Shown: positions 1-6,591, counted from the first letter of the stretch. The stretch: DNA of 11,735 bases from Bacteroidia bacterium (GCA_016209245.1 JACQWN010000204.1:1-11735); one strand, 5' to 3'. The notes: generated by a model not told the origin, from the letters alone. Numbers and translations: made by a program.

Positions 1-1310
1 AGATGCACTCCAAATTCTGTAAAGACTACCGACAGATGCCCGACAGGAGATAAAATACAAGTATCGCCAAAAGGCTGTACCATATCCTGTTTTTTAAACC
101 ATCCCAGGTCACCTCCTTTATCACGGGTAGCGTCGGTGCCAAATTTGAAAGCCAACTCTGCAAAGTTAGCGCCATTTTCAATAAGAGTTTTAATACTGTC
201 GGCAAGGGCTTTTGATTTAATATATTCATCCTGGGTTTTTGCCTTGAAGAGAATATGCCTTGCCCTGACAGTATCGGGCAAATCTCTTGCTTCACATAAT
301 TTAGAAATTTTAAAAGCTTCCCCTTCCCTGTATGGCCCGAGCATAGTTCCCTTTGTACTGTCAAATAAGAGCGAATCAAGAAGCTTGGGCAATTCTTCCC
401 TCTTGAAATAATTATTATCAAAAGGTTCCTCGGAATTCATATTTACAAATTGTGCATCTTCCTCTGTACGTGCAAATTCTTCTTTCAGAGATGAAAGCTC
501 TTTTTCTATTGTCTGTATATCCTTTTCAGAAGGTATTATTTCAAAAACAACATATTCAATATCCCGGGATGCTTCCCGTTTATAATTTTCTATGTTTTTG
601 TCATAATAATCATTCAGGTCATCATCGTTAAAAGCAATTAATGAATCGGGTATTGAACCATACCGTTTTGTCACAAAAGTTATTGCTGTTTTATAATTTT
701 TTTCTAAATAATTTTGCTTTGCTATAAAAGAAGGAATATAATATCCTTTCTTTAATAATTCGTGATACTTAATGTATTTTCTGTTCCTGATAAGGTCATC
801 TTCAAACGATGCCCATATTTTTTCCTGCTCGGGATCATTTTCAAGTCCGGAAATATATTTTATTACCCTGTTTTTGTCAAATGCTCCATTCTCATCCTGA
901 AAAATAGGGACTTGCATTACCATAGGGTCAATATTTCTTCCCCTTACCATATCAAGAAGTTCTAAATCGGTTACATCAATTCCAAGCTCCTCATATTCCT
1001 TTCCCATAAGAATTTCATTGACAATATATTCCCATGCCTGTTCAACTAAACCGTCGCTGGTTCTTTCATCAATTTCTTTCTGCTTGGAACGATTTTTATA
1101 GTTTTCTATGGCTTGATCAATTTTCTCCTGGTAATATTGATACGGAACAGGTTCACCGTCAATATTCCCGACTATCAATTCATGCCTTTTACATACAGCT
1201 GATTTTCGTGGACTTAACATATCGCTAAGTACAAATGCAAATAATGCAATGCCGATAATAAGCGAAATCAAAATTCCTGCTCGATTTCTAATTTTCTGTA
1301 ATACTGCCAT
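1..1310 (-). CDS. PpiD/SurA-like peptidyl-prolyl cis-trans isomerase, 3' end cut by window
   Basis: This is an open frame from an ATG at 1310 to the left edge (436 codons), so the C-terminus is missing. Residues about 11-31 (AGILISLIIGIALFAFVLSDM) form one hydrophobic segment after a basic N-terminus, which fits an inner-membrane anchor with the rest in the periplasm. Residues about 45-340 are a long charged helical region like the SurA/PpiD chaperone domain (GNIDGEPVPYQYYQEKI near its start). A parvulin (PPIC) domain begins near residue 348 with RARHILFKA, continues through GANFAELAFKFGTDATRDKGG and reaches SVVFTEFGVHL at the edge. Known role of the family: helping secreted and outer-membrane proteins fold. 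Bacteroidota members are, as I recall, about 700 residues and may carry a second parvulin domain, so roughly a third may lie outside. No Shine-Dalgarno sequence precedes the start (an A-run does). The family call is firm; the exact substrate is unknown. Confidence 0.9.
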   Translation of the reverse strand, partial: MAVLQKIRNRAGILISLIIGIALFAFVLSDMLSPRKSAVCKRHELIVGNIDGEPVPYQYYQEKIDQAIENYKNRSKQKEIDERTSDGLVEQAWEYIVNEILMGKEYEELGIDVTDLELLDMVRGRNIDPMVMQVPIFQDENGAFDKNRVIKYISGLENDPEQEKIWASFEDDLIRNRKYIKYHELLKKGYYIPSFIAKQNYLEKNYKTAITFVTKRYGSIPDSLIAFNDDDLNDYYDKNIENYKREASRDIEYVVFEIIPSEKDIQTIEKELSSLKEEFARTEEDAQFVNMNSEEPFDNNYFKREELPKLLDSLLFDSTKGTMLGPYREGEAFKISKLCEARDLPDTVRARHILFKAKTQDEYIKSKALADSIKTLIENGANFAELAFKFGTDATRDKGGDLGWFKKQDMVQPFGDTCILSPVGHLSVVFTEFGVH

Positions 1311-1344
1311 TTTTTTAAGTTTTATTAATAATATAATTTGGGTG

Positions 1345-1377
1345 CGAATTTAAAAAAAATAGTATTTTTCAAACAAC
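1345..1377 (-). promoter_or_regulatory. possible Bacteroidota-type promoter for the foldase gene
   Basis: On the minus strand GTTG (1377-1374) is followed after 21 bases by TAAATTCG (1352-1345), one mismatch from the TAnnTTTG box. Transcription would start about 25-30 bases upstream of the ATG at 1310. It is a weak match and is supported mainly by position. Confidence 0.3.
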
Positions 1378-1384
1378 TGTTTAC

Positions 1385-1536
1385 AAAATTAATTAGAGTC
1401 TGTACGTAATATCGGATTTAATTCAATTTAAGAAAATATTTGCCACAGATTACACTGATTAAAAGGCAAATAATATTTTAAATCTGTGAAATCTGTGGCT
1501 TATTTTTGACTTTATAGACAGACACTAATTAATTTT
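1385..1536. repeat. nested palindromic (MITE-like) element, 152 bp
   Basis: The outer arms are 1385-1403 (AAAATTAATTAGAGTCTGT) and 1518-1536, whose reverse complement matches it at 18 of 19 positions. Inside lies a second inverted pair: 1442-1460 (GCCACAGATTACACTGATT) and 1481-1499, matching at 17 of 19, with a 20-base loop. Each inner arm is itself a tandem pair of a 9-base unit (CACAGATTT-like). The right outer arm overlaps the last two codons and the TAA of the minus-strand CNNM gene. No open frame is inside. It could be a miniature inverted-repeat element or a dispersed intergenic repeat, and transcribed from the right it would fold as a 3'-UTR hairpin. No clear target-site duplication was seen. 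Confidence 0.7.
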
Positions 1537-2716
1537 TTACCGATAATCTGATTAATTCTATTCTTGTGGTGCTAACCTTGAGAACATGTATGTTAAACTG
1601 ATTAATATTGATAGTTTCATTTTCATATGGTAAATTTTTATGATGATAAAGAATAAAACCGGCGATGGTTTCGTATTCATCCGATTCAGGTATATCGAGC
1701 CGGTATTTTTCATTAATAGTATCAATTTCAAGCCGGGCTGAGAAAATATATTCATTATCGTTTATCTGCTTTTCGATGAGTTCAGGTATATCATGCTCAT
1801 CTTCAATTTCTCCGAAAATTTCTTCGATTACATCCTCAATAGTCACCATACCTGATGTCCCGCCAAATTCATCCACGACAACCGCCAGACTTTTATGCTC
1901 TTTAATAAACGAAGCCAAAAGCTTGTTAGCTGGCATGGTTTCGGGTACGACAGATATTGGTCTAAGTTTCGCCCTGATAGTTTTAGGATTTTTAATTATA
2001 TCGGAAACATGAAAATATCCGATAATATTGTCAATATGGCCTTTATAAACTAATATCCTCGACAGACGCGTTTCGATAAACAGATATTTCAGATTTTCGA
2101 TAGAATCATCAATATCAATAGCTTCGATTTCCGTTCTTGGAACAATACATTCACGAAGCTTTACTTTTGAAAAATCAAGAGCATTCTGAAATATTTTAAT
2201 ATCATGTTCAATACCAGAACAAGGACGTTTAGTTCTTTGAATCTCATGTATAAAATAATCAAGATCAGCTCTGCCAAAAATTATTTTGTCTTTTCGTGTA
2301 TATGAAGGAACAGAAAAAATTTTTTTCAGGACAATATTTGTAAAAAATAATGTAACCTTTGTAACAGGATATAATAATACATAGAAAATCATTACGGGAA
2401 TAACCAAAGTATTTAATGCTTTATTCGGATTGATTCTGAAAAACGTTTTTGGAAGAAACTCGCCGGTAATAAGTATAAAGAAGGTGGATATCAAAGTTTG
2501 CAAAACGAGAATTGTAGGTTCGTTTAAAGAAAGGTATTTAATATATGGTCTTAAAATAATTCCCATATATATACCATAAATTACAAGTGTGATATTGTTT
2601 CCTACCAGCATAGTAGCAATATATTGTCCCGGATTTTTAGTAGAGACAGCTATTAATCTTGAGGAAAAAAAGGCGGAAAAAAGTAATGTAACCGCAATAA
2701 TTATTATTTCTTCCAT
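1529..2716 (-). CDS. CNNM/CorC-family membrane protein (DUF21 + CBS pair + CorC_HlyC domain)
   Basis: The 395-residue protein belongs to the family of CorC/CorB/CNNM ion transporters, often annotated hemolysin-like or GldE-like. Residues 1-135 hold hydrophobic helices with the DUF21 signatures FFS (16-18), MLVGNN (36-41) and TGEFLPK (84-90). A CBS pair follows at about 190-305 (VPRTEIEAID; VVVDEFGGTSGMVTIEDVIEEIFGEIEDEHD), and a CorC_HlyC C-terminal domain at about 320-395. I chose the ATG at 2716: the longer frame from 2755 needs a TTG and runs through a TAAATTTG box at 2741-2734. Oddity: FFS is followed immediately by SRLIAVSTKNPGQYIA, whereas relatives as I remember them have about 20-25 residues there (GMEIAF-type segment plus a basic helix). 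An in-frame deletion is likely, which may affect function. The last codons and stop lie in the arm of the palindromic element. Confidence 0.87.
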   Translation of the reverse strand: MEEIIIIAVTLLFSAFFSSRLIAVSTKNPGQYIATMLVGNNITLVIYGIYMGIILRPYIKYLSLNEPTILVLQTLISTFFILITGEFLPKTFFRINPNKALNTLVIPVMIFYVLLYPVTKVTLFFTNIVLKKIFSVPSYTRKDKIIFGRADLDYFIHEIQRTKRPCSGIEHDIKIFQNALDFSKVKLRECIVPRTEIEAIDIDDSIENLKYLFIETRLSRILVYKGHIDNIIGYFHVSDIIKNPKTIRAKLRPISVVPETMPANKLLASFIKEHKSLAVVVDEFGGTSGMVTIEDVIEEIFGEIEDEHDIPELIEKQINDNEYIFSARLEIDTINEKYRLDIPESDEYETIAGFILYHHKNLPYENETININQFNIHVLKVSTTRIELIRLSVKN

Positions 2717-2733
2717 ACTAAAATAGAAAGTTA

Positions 2734-2741
2734 CAAATTTA
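2734..2741 (-). promoter_or_regulatory. possible -7 box (TAAATTTG) of the CNNM gene
   Basis: TAAATTTG on the minus strand matches TAnnTTTG exactly and lies 17 bases before the ATG at 2716. No TTTG was found at the expected 19-21 base distance, so only the -7 box is supported. It also argues against the TTG start at 2755. Confidence 0.35.
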
Positions 2742-2798
2742 ATGAATTCAGACAAAATTTCAGTAATTTAGCAATTAATTTCAGATTTTTTTCATTTG

Positions 2799-2832
2799 TT
2801 TGTGGGTAAATGATTAATTTAATGTAAATTTG
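2799..2832 (+). promoter_or_regulatory. probable promoter of the ATPase-acyltransferase pair
   Basis: TTTG (2799-2802), a 22-base spacer, then TAAATTTG (2825-2832), which is an exact TAnnTTTG box. Transcription would begin near 2838-2840, just upstream of the ATG at 2854. The spacer is one base longer than the usual 19-21. The TTG at 2830 that would extend the reading frame lies inside this box, so it cannot be the start if the promoter is real. Confidence 0.45.
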
Positions 2833-2853
2833 CAGGATATAAAAAAATATAAA

Positions 2854-3822
2854 ATGAAATTCGTAAACAGAGAAGATGAAATAAAATATCTGCACAATCA
2901 TTTTAAAAGTGAGCCAAATTCTTTATTGTTCCTTTATGGTCCAAAAAGCAGCGGAAAAAGTACTCTCTTAAGCAAAGTCGTTAATGAAATTGATACCAAA
3001 AAATATGTGGTCAATTTTCTTGATTTAAGAGAAATGCTCATATATAATTTCGACAGCTTCATTGATAGATTTTTTCCAAAAACATTATATGGTAAGGTTC
3101 AGGATTTAGCCGACGGTATTACTTTTAATATAGGTTTTTTTGGAATTAATTTAAAAAGTGATGAAAAATTATTACAACAAAACCCTTTTAAGCTAATGGG
3201 TGATAAGCTTCGTTCAGCTAAAGAAAAAAACAAACAACCAATAATTATTATTGATGAAATTCAATTATTAAAAAATATTTATATAAATGGAGAAAGATAT
3301 TTGCTCGATGAACTTTTTAATTTATTTATAAGGTTAACAAAAGTAACACATACTGCTCATATAATATTGGCGACATCGGATAGTTATTTCATTGAGGAAA
3401 TTTACAATAGTGCTAAGTTAATGCAGACATCGGAATTTTATTTTATTGACCATTTTAACAGAGAAGAAGTGTATAGGTGGTTAACAGCAGAAGGTTTTAC
3501 TCAAAATGAAATTGAAAATGTCTGGAAAAATATTGGTGGAAGTCCTTGGGAAATTCAGCAAATACTACAAAAAATAACTAACGGATTGAGCGTAAAACAA
3601 GCTTGTGAATTTTATATTAATGAGAAATACGGAAAAATATCTTATTACAGATCGGAAATTTTGGATTATAAGACTATAAATGAATTTGACAGAATAAATA
3701 AAAATATTGTTGAAAAAGGCGCTTATATCAGAAATGATAACGAAAAACCCTTAATTATTAGTCCATTAATCAAAGATATGGTCACTCACGATTTTTGGTC
3801 CATTGATTTATCAGATGATTAG
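2854..3822 (+). CDS. archaeal-type AAA/STAND ATPase (ATPase_2 family)
   Basis: The 322-residue cytoplasmic ATP-binding protein starts with FVNREDEIKYL, the typical opening of the ATPase_2 (archaeal ATPase) family. Walker A is GPKSSGKS (29-36), Walker B is IIIIDE (130-135), a sensor-1-like IILATSDS lies at 170-177, and GGSPWEI (228-234) matches the GGxP element after the ATPase core. The last 90 residues (about 235-322) form a C-terminal region without a recognisable effector, so no target can be named. The start is the ATG at 2854, because the only longer start is a TTG inside the promoter box. Its 3' end overlaps the acyltransferase gene by 8 bases, suggesting coupled translation. Such ATPases are patchily distributed and often transferred between lineages; a role in lipid synthesis is only suggested by the overlap. 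Confidence 0.85.
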   Translation: MKFVNREDEIKYLHNHFKSEPNSLLFLYGPKSSGKSTLLSKVVNEIDTKKYVVNFLDLREMLIYNFDSFIDRFFPKTLYGKVQDLADGITFNIGFFGINLKSDEKLLQQNPFKLMGDKLRSAKEKNKQPIIIIDEIQLLKNIYINGERYLLDELFNLFIRLTKVTHTAHIILATSDSYFIEEIYNSAKLMQTSEFYFIDHFNREEVYRWLTAEGFTQNEIENVWKNIGGSPWEIQQILQKITNGLSVKQACEFYINEKYGKISYYRSEILDYKTINEFDRINKNIVEKGAYIRNDNEKPLIISPLIKDMVTHDFWSIDLSDD

Positions 3823-4855
3823 CTACTTATTTCATGACAAAAATCCAGATGAAATAATTTCCCGGATGAATGGTTTTACTTCTGTTTATGAATTTCAGTC
3901 GCAGATAATGCACAAAGTGATTCGTTCTATTATTAACCAATCTTCGGATGGACTGACTTATGAGGGCTTTGAAAATATTGACCGTTCCTCTGCATATCTT
4001 TTTATTACCAATCACCGGGATATCGTGCTCGATTCAGGAATATTACAAATATTGCTTCACGAGAATAATTTCGAGACTTCCGAAATCACATTCGGCAGCA
4101 ATCTGATGCAAAATCAGTTTATTGTTGATATCGGCAAGCTGAATAAAATGTTCAAAGTAAGCAGAGGTGAGACAGGAAGGGAATTTTATATTAATTCAAA
4201 ACGGCTTTCTTCTTACATCCGATATACAATAACGCAAAAAAAGCAATCGGTATGGATAGCACAGAGAAATGGCAGAACCAAAGATGGAAACGATAAAACT
4301 GAAACCGGCTTGTTAAAAATGCTCAATGTAAGCGGAACCGGTGATTTTATTAATAATTTTAAAGAATTGCAGCTTGTACCTGTAACTACTTCTTATGAAT
4401 ACGAACCTTGTGATATTCTGAAAACCAGAGAAGTATATCTTTCCGCAAAAGGTCCATACCAGAAATCCCCAAACGAAGATTTAAACAGCATTCTTACAGG
4501 TGTCAAAGAATATAAAGGAAGAATCCATTTTGTTATTGGAAAACCTATTAACAATGAACTTAACAGATTAGAAGGTACAAACGAAAATGAAAAATATAAA
4601 CAGCTTGGATTATTGATAGACAAGTTTATTTATAGTAAATACAAACTATATCCCACAAATTATATCGCTTACGATTTATTATATAATTGTAAGAAATATA
4701 TGCAACATTACACTCCAACCCTAAAAACTGAATTTGAGAATTATGCTGAAAAAAAACTGGAATCACTAAAAGAGCTTGGAAATATGCACGAGCTGCGCTC
4801 AATATTTTTAGGAATATATGCGAATCCTGTTTTGAATAAGGAAAAACAAGAATGA
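3815..4855 (+). CDS. glycerolipid acyltransferase (1-acyl-sn-glycerol-3-phosphate acyltransferase-like)
   Basis: The 346-residue protein resembles the Bacteroidota LPLAT/PlsB-PlsC-like group that transfers acyl chains to glycerophosphate backbones at the inner membrane. Motif I is ITNHRDIVLD (64-73). Motif III is probably IAQRNGRTKDGND (148-160), followed by LLKML and LVPVTTSYEYEPCD (187-200); IGKPINN (241-247) resembles the last conserved block. Oddity: the aspartate lies six residues after the histidine (H67, D73), not five as in classical HX4D; I believe this is the subfamily form. The ATG at 3815 was preferred to a TTG at 3803. The frame is closed by a stop at 3767-3769. Homologues as I recall them begin about 30-40 residues earlier (an FDDIRPY-like segment), so the N-terminus seems shortened where the ATPase gene abuts. 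The gene ends 6 bases from the end of the convergent OmpA-like gene. Confidence 0.82.
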   Translation: MISYLFHDKNPDEIISRMNGFTSVYEFQSQIMHKVIRSIINQSSDGLTYEGFENIDRSSAYLFITNHRDIVLDSGILQILLHENNFETSEITFGSNLMQNQFIVDIGKLNKMFKVSRGETGREFYINSKRLSSYIRYTITQKKQSVWIAQRNGRTKDGNDKTETGLLKMLNVSGTGDFINNFKELQLVPVTTSYEYEPCDILKTREVYLSAKGPYQKSPNEDLNSILTGVKEYKGRIHFVIGKPINNELNRLEGTNENEKYKQLGLLIDKFIYSKYKLYPTNYIAYDLLYNCKKYMQHYTPTLKTEFENYAEKKLESLKELGNMHELRSIFLGIYANPVLNKEKQE

Positions 4856-4861
4856 AGGATT

Positions 4862-5358
4862 TTACTTCTTTTTTTCCAGTCTCAGCACTTTAAACATAAC
4901 CCGGTTATTCATCTCCCTGCCTTCCAGAGTGTTATTAAAGCCGATAGGTTGAGTCGAACCGTATCCATTGATGGTCAAGCGTTTTTCATTGATGCCTTCG
5001 GAAATAATAAAGTCGGTAACCGCTTTGGCTCTGGCTTTCGAAAGCCCCATGCTTTGAGAGGGAGGTAATGTATTATCGGTATGACAAGCAATTTCGATTT
5101 CAATTTTCTTGTTAATTTTAAGGAATTGAATAAAACGGATAAGCTCCGGTTCCGATTCTTTCTGTAAAACCGCAGCATTAGGGCTAAAATTCCGGCAGGA
5201 AGAATTTCGTAAGTCACTTTAGCTCCGATAGGTTTCATATTTCGTGCATTAGCGACATTACCGGACACAAGAACTACCGCTTGTCCTTTCTGTGCTGATA
5301 TTTTCTGAATATTGAAAACAATAATAAATAAAGATAATAGAAAGCATAAAAACTTCAT
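4862..5358 (-). pseudogene. small secreted OmpA-family protein, broken by a one-base frameshift
   Basis: The ATG at 5358 starts MKFLCFLLSLFIIVFNIQKISAQ, a signal peptide with a probable cleavage near residue 22-23. The frame then reads to LPAG (near 5192) and loses sense. In the -1 frame the text continues at once as NFSPNAAVLQKESEPELIRF, then HTDN, LSKARAKAV and NGYGSTQPIGFNNTLEGREM to the TAA at 4862. That is a complete OmpA C-terminal domain including the TD aspartate and the LSxxRA arginine that bind peptidoglycan in the family. Restoring one base near 5186-5193 (GGAATTTTAGC) gives about 165 residues. A 165-aa secreted OmpA domain would sit in the periplasm against the cell wall. The break could be a real mutation, an assembly error or, less likely, recoding; the slip site is not a canonical -1 heptamer. 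Confidence 0.85.
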
Positions 5359-5383
5359 TCCTAATTCGCTTTATTCGTAATTA

Positions 5384-5410
5384 CAGACCTCTCCAAAGCA
5401 TGCTAAAAAT
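5384..5410. repeat. direct repeat copy 1, left border of the DUF2442/DUF4160 module
   Basis: 27 bases beginning CAGACCTCTCCAAAG match the copy at 6026-6052 at 25 of 27 positions, in the same orientation and 642 bases apart. This copy lies between the OmpA-like start (5358) and the end of the DUF2442 gene (5436). Confidence 0.75.
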
Positions 5411-5435
5411 GAATATCAGTCTATTCAGAACTACA

Positions 5436-5666
5436 CTATATGCCGATGTTATATAAATACTCCGGTGAAAAATCTGCTCCATTACGCCATTCAATTGTAA
5501 ATGGATTCAATGTAAATTGTTTAAAATACTCTTTATCTTTTAGCGGGTTGAAGACTTCACCCCATAAATGCGGTTCAAAATCAACGATTTTTGTTGTACC
5601 ATTATTAAAAGTAATCTTGATTTTATAGCCGTTAATATATTGTGCGTCAGTTACTTTGATAAACAT
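5436..5666 (-). CDS. DUF2442 domain protein
   Basis: The 76-residue protein fits the usual DUF2442 length and pattern: a beta-rich start (YKIKITFNNGTTKIVDFEP, residues 14-32), then NPLKDKEYFKQF (40-51), and the conserved closing block IEWRNGADFSPEYLY (58-72). The biochemical function is unknown. It is the second gene of a two-gene unit: the DUF4160 gene ends 7 bases upstream (5674). This pairing of DUF4160 and DUF2442 recurs in many bacteria, sometimes predicted as a toxin-antitoxin-like pair, but no activity is proven to my knowledge. Its stop is TAG; most other genes here end in TAA. The start is the only ATG in the frame close to the upstream gene. Confidence 0.85.
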   Translation of the reverse strand: MFIKVTDAQYINGYKIKITFNNGTTKIVDFEPHLWGEVFNPLKDKEYFKQFTLNPFTIEWRNGADFSPEYLYNIGI

Positions 5667-5673
5667 AGGAGCA

Positions 5674-5931
5674 TTATTTTAATGGTTCAATTGAGTTTAA
5701 TGGTTTTCTTAATTCCATGAGTTTCCAGTTTTCAAGCAATTCATCTTTATGTAAATCTATCCATTCAAATATCAATCTCAACGCTCTACGAGGAATTTTA
5801 CCATGAATAATTCCATCAGGAATATCAATCGATGATTCATATTCCTGATATTTTACATGTATATGCGGCGGATTATGGTCACTGAATAGCATGTAAATAG
5901 TTATTCCATAAAATCTACTAATTTCAGGCAT
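5674..5931 (-). CDS. DUF4160 domain protein
   Basis: The 85-residue protein has the full DUF4160 pattern: MPEISRFYGITIYMLFSDH (1-19), the histidine-rich PPHIHVKY (21-28), IDIPDGIIHGKIPRRA (35-50), then a helix with EWIDLHKDELLENWKLM (56-72). The cluster H19, H23, H25 with H61 could be a metal or active site, but that is inference. It is the first gene of the pair with DUF2442 and has a well-formed promoter directly upstream, so the pair can be transcribed on its own. The whole unit, promoter included, lies between two 27-bp direct repeats. It could be a toxin-antitoxin-like module or a small regulatory pair; nothing in the sequence decides this. Confidence 0.88.
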   Translation of the reverse strand: MPEISRFYGITIYMLFSDHNPPHIHVKYQEYESSIDIPDGIIHGKIPRRALRLIFEWIDLHKDELLENWKLMELRKPLNSIEPLK

Positions 5932-5946
5932 ATTTAATTTTTATTA

Positions 5947-5978
5947 CAAAATTACAAAGAATTAAAGAAAATACAAAA
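5947..5978 (-). promoter_or_regulatory. Bacteroidota-type promoter of the DUF4160-DUF2442 unit
   Basis: TTTTG (5978-5974), a 19-base spacer and TAATTTTG (5954-5947) agree with the TTTG-N19-21-TAnnTTTG consensus. The -7 box ends 15 bases before the ATG at 5931, giving a very short leader. It is the best promoter match in the window. Confidence 0.6.
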
Positions 5979-6025
5979 TGATATTGGCATTTTTTGAAAT
6001 GTAAAACATTTAACCTGCATTAATC

Positions 6026-6052
6026 CAGACCTCTCCAAAGTATGCCAAAAAT
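6026..6052. repeat. direct repeat copy 2, right border of the DUF2442/DUF4160 module
   Basis: This is the second copy of the 27-base repeat that begins CAGACCTCTCCAAAG, differing from copy 1 at two positions (T for C at 6041 and C for T at 6046). It lies 48 bases upstream of the DUF4160 promoter. Recombination between the copies would remove 642 bases: both genes and their promoter. Confidence 0.75.
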
Positions 6053-6098
6053 AGATTTAATTTTGGACATTCTTGAATAATCAAATGGAAATAAAAAT

Positions 6099-6572
6099 TT
6101 AATATTTAACTTTATCTTCTTTATCCTTCCATTTATTAAATGCTAATTTTGCATCTTCCTGGAGAAGCTGAACAGTTTCAATTGTTCTCTTCTTATAAGG
6201 TTTTTCAATTTCGTTATATATAAATGAATCGCCGAATTCGATATCGGCGGCATCGGCTTTTGTATTTGCAAAATAAATTTTATCGAGCCGTGCCCAGTAG
6301 ATTGCTCCGAGACACATAGGGCAAGGTTCACACGAGGCATATATTTCACAGCCCGATAAATCAAAGGTGCCAAGAAAACGGGAGGCATCACGTATCGCTA
6401 TTATTTCGGCATGTGCAGTAGGGTCATTATCAATCGTAACCCTGTTCGTCCCTCTTGAAATAATCGTTCCGTCTTTTACAATAACCGCCCCGAACGGACC
6501 GCCTCCATTATCAATGTTTTCAATGGAAAGCCGAATGGCTTCACGCATGAATTTTTTTTTATCTTCAGTCAT
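6099..6572 (-). CDS. guaD: guanine deaminase (CDA fold)
   Basis: The 157-residue cytoplasmic zinc enzyme would convert guanine to xanthine and ammonia in purine salvage or breakdown. The zinc site is complete: TAHAE (H54 ligand, E56 proton shuttle) and CEPCPMC (81-87; C84 and C87 ligands). The length and text closely follow Bacillus subtilis GuaD as I remember it, including GGPFGAVIVKDG (24-35), NDPTAHAE, LGAIYWAR (88-95) and the C-terminal DAADIEFGDSFIYNEIEKP, which in that family closes the active site. The tail FGDSFIYNEI makes GuaD more likely than tRNA adenosine deaminase (TadA), but deamination of a related base is possible. It is followed by a 46-base gap to the direct repeat and has no purine-catabolism neighbour. 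Confidence 0.88.
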   Translation of the reverse strand: MTEDKKKFMREAIRLSIENIDNGGGPFGAVIVKDGTIISRGTNRVTIDNDPTAHAEIIAIRDASRFLGTFDLSGCEIYASCEPCPMCLGAIYWARLDKIYFANTKADAADIEFGDSFIYNEIEKPYKKRTIETVQLLQEDAKLAFNKWKDKEDKVKY

Positions 6573-6591
6573 ATTTTATTCTGCTTGGTTG

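Noticed and set aside
1665..2012. Plus-strand open frame of 115 codons opposite the CNNM gene
   Set aside because: It is a serine/isoleucine-rich mirror of the CBS and CorC domain coding sequence, with no motif of its own.
2717..2755. TTG start at 2755 for the CNNM gene
   Set aside because: It would add 13 residues across a TAAATTTG promoter-like box; the ATG at 2716 gives the expected short N-terminus before the first helix.
2830..2853. TTG start at 2830 for the ATPase gene
   Set aside because: It lies inside the -7 promoter box and the family start motif FVNRED follows directly after the ATG at 2854.
4840..4870. Bidirectional terminator between the convergent acyltransferase and OmpA-like genes
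   Set aside because: Only a GAAG/CTTC four-base pairing with a 7-base loop is possible; too weak to call.
5183..5200. Programmed -1 frameshifting in the OmpA-like gene
   Set aside because: The site GGAATTTTAGC is not a canonical X XXY YYZ heptamer and no convincing downstream stem was seen; an indel or read error is more likely.
5384..6052. Prophage or integron attachment sites
   Set aside because: No integrase or recombinase gene is present in the window and the repeats show no inverted core; only direct-repeat bracketing is supported.
6099..6572. tRNA adenosine deaminase TadA instead of guanine deaminase
   Set aside because: The zinc motifs fit both, but the C-terminal DSFIYNEIEKP block and overall text follow GuaD, and TadA lacks that tail.
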